A stretch of DNA of 64,000 nucleotides from Viola odorata (lineage: Eukaryota > Streptophyta > Magnoliopsida > Malpighiales > Violaceae): positions 76,791,255-76,855,254 of the forward strand of contig OY829539.1 of assembly GCA_963691705.1 (NCBI GenBank). Direction: 5' to 3'. The stretch's first letter is position 1, and each line of letters starts with the position of its first letter. The notes below the pieces were generated by a model. It was not told where the DNA came from. It ran no database searches and worked only from the letters and a program-made list of their open reading frames with translations. Positions 11,601 to 24,432 of the stretch are shown here, piece after piece. Made by a program: the position numbers and the translations under genes.

Positions 11601-14600
11601 TGATTGAAATTGGAAATGCTCATCTAGAATTAGATGATGTCAAAAAGCAGGATGACACTTCAGTAGCAGAGCGTCTTGAAGGTATCAGCAGTAAGGCTTT
11701 GCAAGCCAGGTTAGACAAACTTGCTAAAGACCTTGAGGAGGCTAGATTACACAAGTGTCAATATGAAGAGGACCAGGTATCCTGGTTATCTCAACAGCAT
11801 CAAGTTGAACTAGTCTGTGAGCAGGTTGAGGTGGAAACTACTAAAACAATTCTTCACCTGCAGGAAGAGGTCACTGCCCTGCAAGTGGAACTTAATGATA
11901 GATTAAATTGCATGATCCAGGAAAACATGAGACTACAAACCACTGTAGCAGATAAGGAGGAGGAAATAAAATCTCTTTGTGGAGAGTGGGAAAGTGCAAC
12001 CTTAGAACTAACAAGCTTCCTTGTAGAAGGTTCTAAATCATTGAAAGATGCCTCTGGTCAGATTGAAACTATTGCCAGTTCATTTCCTAGTCAAATAAAT
12101 TCTTTCATTTGTGAACATGTTCAGAGGGCTGCCAGGACTTGTATTGACAAGGAAGAAACAATTTTACTACTAGAGAAAGGTTTGGAAGATGCACAAAAGA
12201 TGGTGATGGAAATGGAGCTGAAGTTGAATTCCTTGAGGGAAGCAACAATGGTTTTGAATCAATCAGGCGAGAATGACAGTACAGATGATGCAATCTACTT
12301 GAGCATGCTGTTCAATGAAAAGATCAATATGGTAAAGTTGCTAGAGAGTAAACTTAAATTCAAGGAAGACCTTGTTAATGAAGCAGAAAAACGAGCTGAT
12401 GCAGCATTCCTGGTAGTAAAATGGCTAACTGATTGTCACAAATTTTCTTGCAGTAATCACCTTGAGAAAGGTATTGATGCCTCAAAAGTGCTTTCTCCCA
12501 CTGAGATGAGGAGTCCTAAAACTTCTGAGGTGAAGGTCAATGCAAATGCTGAGATTGTGGATGATTGTGAGGGTAAAAGGCAGTTGGAAAGTTTGATTTT
12601 GGAGTGTGAAAATGCTATTAAAGCATCTTACAAGGATGTAGAAGAGCACATAGCGTTACTCCACACAGACATTGTAGATGCTTCTACTTCATTCACAAAG
12701 TTGGTTCTGGACTCGGTTGAAGACATTCAAGAGATGAGGAGAAACTTTATGGAAATAAAGGAAAATCAGATGAGTTTGCAATCTTTGAATGTGAATTTGC
12801 AGACGATGGTACCGCTGAAATTTCTGAAGGGTGAGAATCCATCGCACATTCTCTATGAAATAAGAGATGAAGTAGTCAAGATGAATGACAGGCTAATAAT
12901 TCTTAACGATTACATGTTCACAGAAATGGGTCCACATGGTTGCCCTTTAACTGGCAAATGTCCAGCAGAAGCAGATGGATTGAGTGTTGACTCTGCATCT
13001 ACTTATTCTACATCAGGCTATGAATCTTCATCTGAAAGCATTGTCTTTCAAAGTGAATTAGGTGTGATCTCATATCCCTGTAGCTCTAAATTCTCTGGAG
13101 AGAGAATTGACAAGAACCCAAAGTCTCAAAAAGGATCCATAATTGAACCTGAGATAGAAGACTCTGATAAGCCATTGAGAATTTCACATCCTAATGAAGC
13201 AACCACTTTGAGGAAGGAGTTAGATATGGCTTTTGATGCTTGCAACAAACTCTACATTCATTTAATCTCAATTATTAATGAGAATTGTATGATGCATGGC
13301 CCTTTCCATGAAGGTACACTTTTTCTTGGAGATTTTGTTGATCAGTGATTGATGATTAATATAAATATTATGCAATTAACCTATAAATATGGCAGAGATG
13401 AAGGAAGTGGCTCCATCTTCTGGGTTGACTACGGAGGTTGCTAGCACTTGCTGCAATAATACTAGAAAGGTAACTCTTATTACTTTGTGATTTGACTAAT
13501 TTGAAATCATTTAGTTGTATGCCTTGAGGCATCACCTTTTACAGAGAGCAATATTCCCAAATGTGCAGGTATCGGCGGATGATAAGGTTAATCCTGCTGC
13601 ATTCTTGAGCAAATGTGAAGAAGCTCGTGCCATCATGAAAGAAGCGGATTATATGTTGAATGCTTTACTAAAAGCAAATCAAAATGAAAAACAATTGAAT
13701 GGTGTGTGGAAACAAGCCAGTGAAAAGTTGATGGTGGAGAGATCACACTTGATTGAAGAGAATGAGCAACTCAAGTCTTCAATTTGTTCCAAAGAATGTG
13801 AGAACAAACTGCTGCTGGATGAAATCAATCATGATTTAGTAGAACTAGCAAAATCTATATCTCTACTTGAAGAATGTTTTCAACAAATACAAAGAGAAGT
13901 CGAGGAAAAATATAAGATCTTACATTCAGATGTCTTATCCTTGGGAAAAGAGATGCTTCACTTCTTTTGCAACTCCCAATCATCTGTGGAAGAAGTTTTC
14001 TCAATGATAATGGAGAATGGATTTTCTCTCTCTGTCGTTCACCAGTGCCTTGTAGGAGAGGTGGGCCAAAAAATCCCAACCTTCAGTGTAAAATCTGGTT
14101 TCTATCCGTTTGAACAAAAAAAATGGCATCAGAGAAGGAACGAGTTGCATAAAGTTAGCTTGTGCAGCCAAGATAATGTTATACTAACTAATAAGAATGG
14201 CACCAAGGAAGAGGATGAAGTTGAAATGTTCACAAGTTTGGAAGAGGGGGAGCCGGATCTATCACATGATAATATGACATATGAGAACTTGTCTCTGAAG
14301 AAAAAATTGGAAAGGAAAGAAGTACTGTTGAAAGGCTTGCTTTTTGATTTTAGTTTGCTGCAAGAAACAATTTCTAATGGAATGGACGCCAAACATGAAA
14401 CTGAAAAACTAATTGTGGAATTGAGCGAAGTTCGGCATGAGCTAGAGTTGAAAACAAGTCAGCTTGATGACATTCTCATAAAGCTTAGAAAATCAGAAGA
14501 CCTTTTGATGGATACTGAAAATGCTTTGTTCGTATCGAATTCCAACCTTGAGCAGGCTAGGGAAACAATAGATAATTTGTCAGACCAAAATGCCGAGTTG

Positions 14601-17487
14601 AGGACACTTCTGAAAGATTTTTTTCTCAAGAAATCTGAAACTGAAGATAAATTGGAACAACAGGAGGAGCTAATCAAAAGCTTGGAGAGAGAAATCATTC
14701 ACTTGACTTCTTCAGCTGAGAGGAAGGAGCACTCTACACTCGAAAGGCTTGAGGAAGACTTGTTTAAGGTCTCTAGTGAGCGGGACCAACTATGTGAAGA
14801 AATTTTCTCTTTGAATGAAAAGCTTGAGATGGCCTTTGCATTAGCTGACGAAAATGAAGCCATTGCAGTTGAAGCTCGTCAGGTATGTACTTGATATATA
14901 TAGTTATTTTCTAACATATCAAGCACGTTTGCATGGATGGACATCGATTGAATATTTGGACTTAAACTCCAACTTTTGTAGGAGTCAGAGGCTAGTAAAA
15001 TATATGCTCAGCAAAAGGAAGAGGAGGTCAAGATTTTAGAGAATTCTGTAGAGGAGCTCGAGTGTACAATAAATGTATTGGAGAAAAAGGTTAATGTCAT
15101 GGTTAAGTGGGCTAATTTGAGAAATTTTGATGTAGTATTGCGTATTGCTAATATTTTGTGCCCAGTTTTATGCTTTGAACGTTTTCTTTGCTGTTGTCTT
15201 TAAAGCAACTGAGATGCCATATTTCCATCTTCTAGGTCCATGAAATGGATGAGGAAGTAGAAGGATATCGTTTGATCAGGGATTCATTAGAAACGAAACT
15301 TAGGTCTCTGAGAATGAGATTTTCAGCAGTAGAAAACATTACCGATGTCATGGATTCTGAAGACACAAATGGTGCACAAAGTGAAGACCACGTATCTAGG
15401 TTTGGACCTCGGACTACTGCTTTCTTTTATGTAAAAATTGTTTTCTTTATACTATACTTGGACATGGAAATTATTTCTGATACAGACAACTACACAGTAG
15501 GTTACTAGAGCTTCATGATTCTCATAATCAGATACAATTTCTTCAGAACGATATTGCAGAAAGGGATAAAGAGGTGCAGTCTCACAATTTTACAATATCT
15601 TTCATATCATGTTTCCCAAGTTTTATTAAGTAACTTTTTTATATCTTGAAGATTAAACAATACAAAGACCACATCAAGGAGCTTCTATTGCATTCTGAAG
15701 CCCAGGCATCACAGTATCAACAAAAGGTACATTCCCATAGTTTACCATGCTTATTTATCATTTGAGAAATTCCTAAAATATGAAATGGGGGGCTCTACAC
15801 TAGTTTGATCTAAGTATCATTTGATGGGGGTGCTGAACGATGCTGAACGGAAAGATAAACCTCACACCTTTCGTTAAGTTTTGTTGACTGTCATTTACTG
15901 TCATTTGTTGACTGCCACAGTACAAGGCACTGGAAACCAGTATTCGAGAAGTCAAGACAAAGTTACCGGACTCAGCATTGGTGGCACCAATACTTGACAA
16001 AAGTGAAAAACTCTCTGGTAGGCCGAGAGGTTCAAGTTCACCATTCAGATGTATTGCAGGTTTGGTTCAGCAAAGGAATTTGCAGAAGGATCAGGAATTG
16101 TCAGTCGCCAGGCTCCGAATCGAGGAGCTAGAAGCATTGTTGGCTAGTGGGCAAAAGGAGGTTAAGTAGCTAATATCATTAAATATTTTGCCATGCATTT
16201 CTTGCCGTGCTCCAGAAATTGTGTTAAATCATAGATAACTGAATTTGTTCCAGTAAATATTTAATAGTCTGAATTTTGTGATCCATTAGCATTTGAACAC
16301 AGATGTGTCGGCATGCACACAAAATATGACTAAATCCATGTATTGTATATCTGAAAATTGGTCTTTCCAAGGAAATATTCATTGACTCAATCTACACTGG
16401 GCCAGGTGTGTCTGCTGAACTCTAGGCTGGCAGCAGCAGAAAGCATGACACATGATGTCATTCGGGATTTACTTGGCGTCAAATTGGACATGACGAACTA
16501 TGCAGTAAGCTGCTCAAAGCTTACATCTACTTCAACGCACTGAGCGTTTAATAACGAGTTCTCATAACTACATTTTTCATTTGATTGCACTTTCTTTGCA
16601 TATTGTAGAACTTGATTGACCAGTACCAAGTTCAAAAAATTGTGGAGGAGGCTTACCATCAAGCTGAAGAATCCCATGCAAAGGTTTTATTTGTTTGACA
16701 GAAATCTGTATCATTGTCCTTCAGTCAAAGTAGTACTGACGGCCATTTTTTCTACATGCTAGGAGCAAGAAATCCAGAAGTTACGGGAACAGATCATTGA
16801 TCTAACTGAGGAAAGAGAAAGGTTCGGCCCCTTTATCCACGTTATAATTTTCACATTACATTTACAATAATAACAAAAACCTCTTGTTAACTCTTAATCT
16901 TGCTCAATACACCATCGATCCAATGTGCAGCTGCGTCTCTGAAATAAACAAGAAAGAAGCAGATATACTTGGAGCAGAGGTGACAATAGAGCAGCTTCAA
17001 GAGAGAGATCAGTTGCTTTCTGCAGAGAATGAAATGTTGAAGGTTTGCATGATAAAAAAAAATTATTGTTAGTGGGTTGCACGCTGGCTTAAGTGAAGTT
17101 TTTTCTTTTTCCGTAGGTGGATAAAAGCAATCTGCTGAAAAGAGTAGCAGAAATGGATGAGATGGTGAAAACCCTTCTTGGAACGCGAAGTACACAGAGG
17201 GTTCAACAGACGTCAAAGAACAAGGCGTGTACCTAAAAAATCTTTTCATTTTCTGCGTCTTGATAACTAGCCAATTATGAGTTAAAATTTTCTTGTTTTC
17301 TTTGATTTGGCAGGGGAAAGGTCCTCTGAAAGTGGGCGATGATAATTTAACGAAGAGGGTAGAGAACTCTGAAAAGCTGAGGTTCCATGTAAACGATGAA
17401 CTTGCTCAGTATCGCAAATCTAGTGCCAGTCATACCCTTGCCAAAGCCTACGGGTATAACTTGGAATCAAAATATAGGCAAAAGTGA
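8631..17487 (+). CDS. KIN12E: Kinesin-12 family motor protein, KIN-12E-like
   Basis: Microtubule motor of the plant kinesin-12 family, whose members act at the phragmoplast and spindle. I read 24 exons: 8631-9293, 9380-9463, 9545-9664, 9749-9862, 9947-10039, 10118-10278, 10356-10430, 10643-10730, 10840-10898, 10983-11046, 11126-13313, 13396-13469, 13569-14882, 14982-15089, 15236-15399, 15486-15573, 15652-15726, 15921-16160, 16406-16504, 16609-16683, 16763-16821, 16931-17042, 17117-17224, 17314-17487. They join in frame to 2132 residues. The motor spans about 167-507, with P-loop GQTGSGKT (248-255), switch I SSRSHS (374-379) and switch II DLAGSE (406-411). HNVQVLIRVRPLN and FDHVACETI point to the KIN12E branch rather than POK1/POK2. 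The rest is long coiled coil, with a conserved block DVIRDLLGVKLDMTNYA near the C-terminus. The last intron appears to use a GC donor; if retained, the protein would end NKACT. Confidence 0.9.
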
Positions 17488-18050
17488 AAACAGTTCATCA
17501 CGTCTCCGTACGGTTCGATTAGTTTGCAAATTTGAGGAAAAAAAATAGTGACAAGTTTCACATTAATATTACCGAGAACATGTTATTGTACAGGAAATAG
17601 AGCTGATACCACCGCTTGTTCATAACACGCAGCTCATAGGGTTTTATTTGCACCAGCTCTTTTATTTCTTTGGCTTGGTAATCTCGAGTCTACTTGTTCC
17701 AGTGCTAATGAATGAATGAGAGGAATAGCTGAATAAAGAAGCTGGCATTGTAAAAATGTAGTACGTTGTTACTTCCAAACTTGGTTCTCAAAAGTAGTTG
17801 AAAATGCCATCCCACCATTTACTCATCACTTGAAATGGTTTTTGTTATAACCATTCTTTAGCTTTCAAGGAGATTCTTTCATTGCAACTTACAAATGATG
17901 AGTAATAAATTTTATAATCATACTATTTAAAGATCGTAAATAAGAAGCAAATTTACATTACTATGTGCATAGTTTCCTAATTTACTCAATAGTCAATAGA
18001 TGGAAAGGAAGAAAAAATCTAGTCCACAAAAAGAAAAGAAAAAACTCCTT
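17488..18050. other. Kinesin 3' UTR and intergenic sequence
   Basis: Probable 3' untranslated region after the kinesin stop, followed by AT-rich sequence. No other feature seen. Confidence 0.5.
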
Positions 18051-18939
18051 GAGCTGTTCATCGGATATTGATATCCGAAATTCTGAAACTGGAATTTCGC
18101 TTATTCGGTTTTGGTTTTGTCGGTTTCTGTTTTTCCGAAACTGAACTTTATTTCGGTTCGGTTTCGGATAGTGGATAGGAAAAGTTCGGTTAACCGAACT
18201 AACCGAACTTTCCTACCCACTATATAAGCTTTTTTTTAAAAAATTGCCATTTCCTTTCCTCATCCAGAACAGAGCCCTCTCTCCCTCATACGACTACGTT
18301 TTCCAAATCCCTCAATCCTCATCATCTCGTTCCTCCTCCACCACCCACCGACCCCCGCCTCCTCTACCACCACCACCCACCGAACTTACCCTCATCTTCT
18401 CTCCCTCTCGGTCGCAGCTCGCTCAAATCTCAATCGATCTCTCCTCTCTCGCTCAGTCCGGTGCTGCTTCTCCTCCACCGGGCTCGCTCTCCTCTCTTTG
18501 CCTCTCTTCCACAGACTCGCTCTCCTCTCTTTCCGTCTCCTTTCTTTGTTTGTTTGTTGTTGTTTGTTTGTTTTAATTTCAAGTTTGGCTTGGATCGAAG
18601 GAGGAGATGATGTTTTCATGTAGATCGGGTCTGGTTTGGGCGGTGATGGCAGGATCTGTGACGGGTTTTCTTGGCCAGATCTATGGCGGTGATGGCCGGA
18701 TCTTGGCGGTAGTGGCCGGATCTGGACGGGTTAGATTGTATAATTAGTCAGTTTTTTCTTATTTTCCATGATTTTTTTTATATTTCGGTTTTTTCGGTTT
18801 TCTAAAAAACCGAACCGAAATAATTTCGGTTTTGAAATTTCAGTTTTATAAAAGTTCGGTTTCGGTTCGGATAGGAAATTCAGGGATTTCGGAAAACCGA
18901 ACGTTGAAGTTCGGTTTTCGGTTTCGGTTTACAGCCCTC
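18051..18939. mobile_element. hAT-like non-autonomous element rich in TCGGTT motifs
   Basis: The two ends (GAGCTGTTCATCGGA at left; complement GAGGGCTGTAAACCGA at right) are imperfect inverted repeats, and both flanks are packed with TTCGGTTT / AACCGAA subterminal motifs, as in many plant hAT elements. The centre (about 18245-18560) is a pyrimidine-rich stretch resembling a captured 5' leader. No transposase is present, and I could not define a clean 8-bp target duplication. Confidence 0.5.
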
Positions 18940-19612
18940 TCCCTCTTCCTCCCGTTAGATCTAACCTAAACCTTCTCCTCCACTCACCTCCTCCCTTCAG
19001 ATCCAAACACAAACCACAACCACCCAAATGTTGTGTAGAAGTGGTCGATACAGGAAAGTGACGTTATTTCCATCTGAATTCCTAACGTCAGGAACTCAAG
19101 TTCTGGGAAAATACTGTACACCCAAATATTACGTGGACCGGAAGTGTGCTATTTCCATCTGAATTCCCAATCCCCAGGTCATGGAATTCAAGTTCTGATA
19201 AAAGTCAGTTCTATTCCCATTGATCTTTACCAGCTAAGAAAAAAAATACTATTACGGACAAAAAACGATTGTACGAACCCACTTTCTCCCGCCTCCTCCC
19301 CTACAACTTCTCCCTAAGCAATCTGCAAGGCCTGTTAGAGGATGGTTACAGGTTGATCTGTTACTAGACATCAATAAACTAAACAAGTTACTTGGGAAGC
19401 CTACAATACTAACATCAATTAGTTGGATGCATGCGGACGTTCTATTCTCTGCTACTGTGAACTTTTACCTGTCTGTGACACTCTTCCGTCACCATCTGCT
19501 GAATTTGCAAAAGCAGTATACGTCAATCGGCAGTGAGTGTTCAAATGCCCAAAACAGAAAATATGCAGAATACTTATGCCACACAAAGAAATGCAACCCT
19601 AAACCCAAAGAC
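18940..19612. other. Intergenic, no gene seen
   Basis: Mixed-composition sequence without convincing coding regions or RNA genes. Confidence 0.5.
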
Positions 19613-20231
19613 TAGGGATGGCAATTGGGCGGGTATGGGCGGGTATGAGTATGTTAAAGCGGATATGGACGGATATGGGTAAATATCCAACTCATACCCG
19701 CAACTAAATATTCATTATTATCCATACCCAATATGTCCAATACCCAATTGGGTATGTAATGTATATCCAATTACACTTACTTATTTATTATTTAACTTAA
19801 TAAAATTATTTTATCAAATTTTTATTTTTTTTATAATTAAGTAAAAATTTACTATAATTTAATTTAATTTATATTATTTTTTTATAGCATCATATTCCGT
19901 AAAACCCATTTATAAAAAATTTAAGAAAAATATGAAAAGTGGATGTCTAATTACTCATCTTGAGATAAAGATTATGTTTTTATAATTTTTAATTTATTTT
20001 GCTCAAAGTATTAAGTAAGAATATTGAGTTTTTATTACGAAAGAAAAATTAAAAAGATGAGAGAGAGGAAAGAGGAGAGAGACAAAACCAAGGAATTTTT
20101 TTTCCAAAGAAGTTGAAAAAAATGCGGGTATTTTGCGGGTACCATACCCAATTATACCCGCAATTATAAATGCGGGTATTATCCATACCCAAACCATACC
20201 CGCAATTACCAGCGGGTATGGGTACCCATTG

Positions 20232-22054
20232 CATAGTTATCAGAACCGGACCGGGCAGCGAACCGAAAATGAAAATTTGGTGGTTCAACCGGGTTGAATC
20301 GGGTTCGACCGGATTGTAGATTCTGGTCCGTTTTGAACCATTCACACATTGAACCGTTCAATATTAGGTGATTGAACCGGATTAAACCGGATTGAACCGA
20401 CTGGTTTTTACTGTAGCATTTTATAATATATCAAAATAAAATATCAAGTAGATCAAAAGTTGAAAATAAAGAAACTATCCAACATTCAAATGAAATGCTA
20501 TTCAAAGTTCAAACACATTTAAATATCCAAATTACAAAATAAGTTTGATGACGGGTTAAGTATCAAATGTATGATGTTATTTCTCACCCAAAAAAAAATG
20601 ATGTGAAGAATGTTAAAGAGGCGGGAACAACTAATCAAAAAAACCATTAGATAATGCTTTAATTACTTTTAAAAAATCATTATTTTTTAATTATAACGTC
20701 ATCAAAATTTTATTTAATAGTTAAAACATTCATACTTATATACACAAGTTTTATTTTAGATAAACTGTTTAATGTTACAGTGAGGATTTGTGATAATTGT
20801 ACGATGGATTCTTTTTTCATTAATAATTTTTTCAATGATAATGCATTATTAAATAAGAAAGGGGCTGACCGACCCAATAAGAAAGCTTACCATTTACTAT
20901 TCCTATTTCTTTTTTCTACCATGGATTCTTTAGGAAGTACATTTTTAATTTCCTACTTAAGAAACCAACAATAAAAAAAAACTTCTTTCGTATGTATATA
21001 TAATGAAGGTGAAGAATCCATTTACGGAAGGTAAACAAACCAAATTAAAATAATTAAAATAATAAATATACTAAATATACATGTTTAAAAAAGAGGGAAA
21101 AGAGAAAAGAGAACGTATTTAATAATTGCATGAAAATTAAGGAATTGAATTAAATTAAATTGAAAAATGGCAGGTAACACCAAAATGAATACCACAATTA
21201 AATGACACGCATTTAATAATTATATGAAAATCAGGGATTAAATTGAATTAAATTGGGAAATAGGAGCAATTAAATTTTATTGAGTAAATTGGTAACAAAT
21301 GCCACAATTAATTCATCAACACAGGGAGCAATTTTAGCACCTTTGATGGCGGTGATTGATCAACTATACAATTGTATTAACAATTTTCTATTTTTTATTT
21401 TAAAAAAAATATTAACTTGTTAAGGAGGCTAGAAGCAGCTTTTTGGACTTTCAATATTCTATTATACTACTCACATGTTAAGGAGCCAAACTATCTTATC
21501 CGAGGAAAAAATAAAAAAACCAGTGGGAAAGAGAGAGGATGTGCTCTGCGCCTCATCTCTTGCAATTGCTCCTCCAAAGCCAAACACTCTTACCAAACCT
21601 TCACTCCCGGCGCACGATATCACCTCCACTAACCCATTCCATTACCACTCTTCTTCTTAACAAATTCAAATCCAAACCCTCCAATTAGTTTCCTTTCACT
21701 CCCCTCACGTGCCAATCTCCCCAACCCCAACCCCAACCCCAACCCCAACCCATTTGCTTGCTTCTTCTTCATCCATAATCTGCAGGGAAGAAAGAACATG
21801 AAGAAGAATAGAACACGCGAAGAGAAAGAAGAGAGTTAAGTGAAGAAGAAGCAAAACGGCGCCGTTTTGGCTTGACACGTCATCGAACCAGCTGGTTTGA
21901 TCCGGTTCATCGGTTCGTTAAAAACTGGCCGGATAGACCGGTCCAACCCGGGTCAGATACAAATTCGATCCGATAGTTGAATCGGACCGGAAATGTGAAA
22001 ATGTCCGATTGAACCGGCCGGACTGGCCGGTCCGATCCGATTCTGATAACTATG
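20232..22054. mobile_element. hAT-like element (CATAGTTATCAGAA ends), nested
   Basis: Ends CATAGTTATCAGAACCGGAC and the complement of CATAGTTATCAGAATCGGA form clear terminal inverted repeats. Flanking 8-mers ACCCATTG (20224-20231) and ATCCATTA (22055-22062) agree at 6 of 8 positions, consistent with an old target duplication inside the outer element. Subterminal regions are rich in GAACCGG motifs. The interior is AT-rich, with (CCCCAA)n at about 21718-21752 and a palindromic AAAACGGCGCCGTTTT. A 536-bp relative is at 55038-55573. No transposase ORF. Confidence 0.7.
21718..21752 (+). repeat. (CCCCAA)n simple repeat
   Basis: About five tandem CCCCAA units inside the nested hAT element. The unit resembles a ciliate telomere repeat, but in a plant it is just a short microsatellite. 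Confidence 0.9.
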
Positions 22055-22258
22055 ATCCATTACCATCCCTAACTAGAACCCAGAACCTTGAGAAGCTATA
22101 AGCTCATTGGTCAAAGTACGAAAAATTCAAGAATAACCATTGTCCTGAAAAACGAACAACAATTCAACCAGCAATGCGTATTTGTGAGGGAGTATAAAGC
22201 ATTACTTCTTCAATTCCTTCACTGGTGAAGTGAAACCATAAAAGAATGTCCACTAATA

Positions 22259-22684
22259 CTCCCTCCGGTCTCTAAAGTGTGTCGTTTGAAGACCGCATTT
22301 TAAAACACATTATTAGTATTGTTTGATTACGATAATACCCCTGTACTTTTCGCCTATTTACTACACTGTAATTTCTCACTCTTCACCTATGCATAAGCTT
22401 CCCTAATCTCAACGTTTTTCAAATTTTTTCCTTAATCCCTCCCAAATTTTCAATTCTTTCCGCCCAAATTCGAAAATCCCACTTTACAATGCTCTCTCAC
22501 TCCCTCTATCCATATTCCCATTTCTCTTCGTCAAGCTCTAGAGCTCTCAATTTTTGGCCTCAACTCGCAAGGTTTGTTTTGCGTGAAGAACAATAGATGA
22601 CAATCAATTCGACCCTCTCAATTTGTTTCAATATAATCCATCACCCCCCTCAGATTTTGAGATTGTTTTAGGAGAAGAATTCCC
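22259..22684. other. Single CTCCCTCCG-type MITE end and unassigned sequence
   Basis: TA followed by CTCCCTCCGGTCTCTAAAGT at 22259 resembles the terminus of a mariner-type MITE, but I found no matching right end nearby. The sequence from here to 22684 replaces the expected last exon of the CAMTA relic, so this insertion or rearrangement probably removed its 3' end. Confidence 0.45.
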
Positions 22685-22947
22685 CGCCTTCTCAACTCCT
22701 GCAATTTTCTGCTTACGGCTAATTCTGAGATACTCATATTCATCGGTTTTTTCAGCTTCTGGCACTAAATCTGCTGTTTCTTTCTTCAACTGAAATCCAC
22801 GCAAACCAGGACGTTTCCGCCTCCAACGCAATATTGCCTTTTCAACAATGCTAACAGACCAAATAACCTTTCTATATTGTTTACGAACCTGATATCCCTT
22901 CACATGAGCCTAAAAGCAAACACAGAATCAACAATTTCCTTTATTTC

Positions 22948-22951
<4 letters not shown>

Positions 22952-22981
<30 letters not shown>

Positions 22982-22982
22982 A
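22952..22982 (+). repeat. (AC)n(AT)n microsatellite
   Basis: Compound dinucleotide repeat of AC then AT units, in what was an intron of the CAMTA relic. Confidence 0.9.
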
Positions 22983-23603
22983 ATTATAAAAGTCATTTGT
23001 ACCTGAAGTTTAACAATTCGATTCCATAACTTCAGATACTCTTTTCTTCCCTTCCAGCCACGGTACTTTTGTTGGATTTTTTATAGCTGCAGAATGCAAA
23101 TAATCTTCAAAATGGTTCCGTGTATGAACAGCCTTGAAAGCACCTAGAACAGCAAGGTCAAGTGAAACTTCAGAACTATTGTTTCTGCACTGAAATAGTT
23201 GTCTATGTTGGAAGGATTTGGCACGATAGGTTTCTTGAATAAGAGCAGCAGCATTGGCTGATTTCCTTACTGCAGCAAGGGATCCTTTCAAGGAAAACTG
23301 CTCCTGTGCTCCCTCATCTGATGGAACAGTAACTTGATACGCAACCTCACTAGCTTTCTCTACGGCATTAAATGCCGCAAAGCCTACCATCTCAGCTTGG
23401 TTGATATCCAATAAGGAAAGATGCCTATTTAGAAATGCTTCAGCCAAGAATCCAGCAATCCCTTTATGTCCCTGAGAAGATGCTAAATCAGCAGCACTGT
23501 GACCCCCTGGCAGGGACGGATCCAGCCCATGGCCAGCGCCCAATCCAAAAACAAAATTACCTTAAATATTTAAATAATATTTAGCCTTTTATCAATCAAT
23601 AGA

Positions 23604-23667
23604 ATGTTGGCGCAATGGTAGCGCCGCACTTCTGATCAGAAGGCTCCAGGTTCGATTCGCGAAAACC
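23604..23667 (+). other. tRNA-like segment (degenerate, SINE-like promoter boxes)
   Basis: TTGGCGCAATGGTAGCGCC resembles a Pol III box A / D-arm, CTTCTGATCAGAAG an anticodon arm, and GGTTCGATTC a perfect box B / T-arm. The overall order is that of a tRNA, closest to the plant tRNA-Trp type, but the acceptor stem does not pair and the anticodon region is altered. It is therefore a tRNA-derived fragment or SINE head, not a working tRNA gene. Confidence 0.5.
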
Positions 23668-23728
23668 ACTCTTTCTAAATTTTTTGACATTGTTCTTTAA
23701 TGTGCAGAAAACCAACAAAATTCCAGTT

Positions 23729-23800
23729 GTTTGTGCTCGGGTTCGAACTGGGTACATTTAGTCTGTGAGCCTACGTGATAACCAACTGCACCACCTAGAC
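23729..23800 (-). other. tRNA-Val(CAC)-like pseudogene
   Basis: Read on the minus strand it begins GTCTAGGTGGTGCAGTTGG, continues TTATCACGTAGGCTCACAGA and has a T-arm GTTCGAACCC, closely following plant tRNA-Val with a CAC anticodon in the loop. The 3' acceptor strand (GAGCACAAAC) does not pair with the 5' strand, and the anticodon stem is imperfect, so it is probably not functional. It faces the other tRNA-like segment 60 bp away. Confidence 0.55.
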
Positions 23801-24432
23801 ATATGGTTGATTAGCAATAACGTTTTATATAAATATCCAGGATCTTTCTCATCACAAGTATTCAACTTTCTTGAGGGATGATTATTTCCTTTTTTCTGAT
23901 ACACCACAAATTATCTAAATCAGCCATGAATATTCAATTGATAAACAAAGACCTGATCTGCGGACATAACATTACAGAAAAACATGAATTACTGATATAA
24001 CATTTGAGACTTTATTGGTATTTTTGCGTTGAGAGTACACATTTTACATATATAACCACGTACAAGTGGAAAAAAACCACAATACAGAAGAACAAAGGTC
24101 TAAATTAAATTATCCTAACTTTTTATACTTATTTACTTTTGGGTTCATATTTATAAATAGACTAAACTTGATAATTGTGACCGCATTAATTAACTTCGAA
24201 TTATATTATGATCTGAAGGTATTAATGTTTGCCAAACCTAATTAACAATTGTAAAACGTACGTATATAGTATGAATTCTAATGTATAATCAATTTTTTTC
24301 TATATTGTCTTATTATTTATCTTTTTGTTAAGTTTATTTAAATATTTGTTATTTAGTGATGGATACAAATACTGTTAAACATTTTTCCTAACAACTCGTT
24401 TGTCTTCCCTTTAAAATACTAAAAAAAAAAAT

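Larger units (their letters stand above)
19613..22071. mobile_element. hAT-like element (TAGGGATGGCAAT ends) carrying a nested hAT
   Basis: It starts TAGGGATGGCAATTGGG and ends with the complement of TAGGGATGGTAATGG. The interior has repeated GGGCGGGTATGG / CCATACCCGC motifs, typical of subterminal repeats in hAT MITEs. Without the nested insert it would be about 640 bp. A second hAT element (20232-22054) sits 17 bp from its right end. No intact 8-bp target duplication is evident for the outer element. Confidence 0.6.

Noticed and set aside
21718..21752. CCCCAA repeat as a possible telomere remnant
   Set aside because: Plant telomeres use CCCTAAA; five CCCCAA units inside a transposon are a plain microsatellite.
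23604..23800. Functional tRNA genes
   Set aside because: Boxes A and B are good but acceptor stems do not pair and the anticodon arms are altered; called tRNA-like instead.
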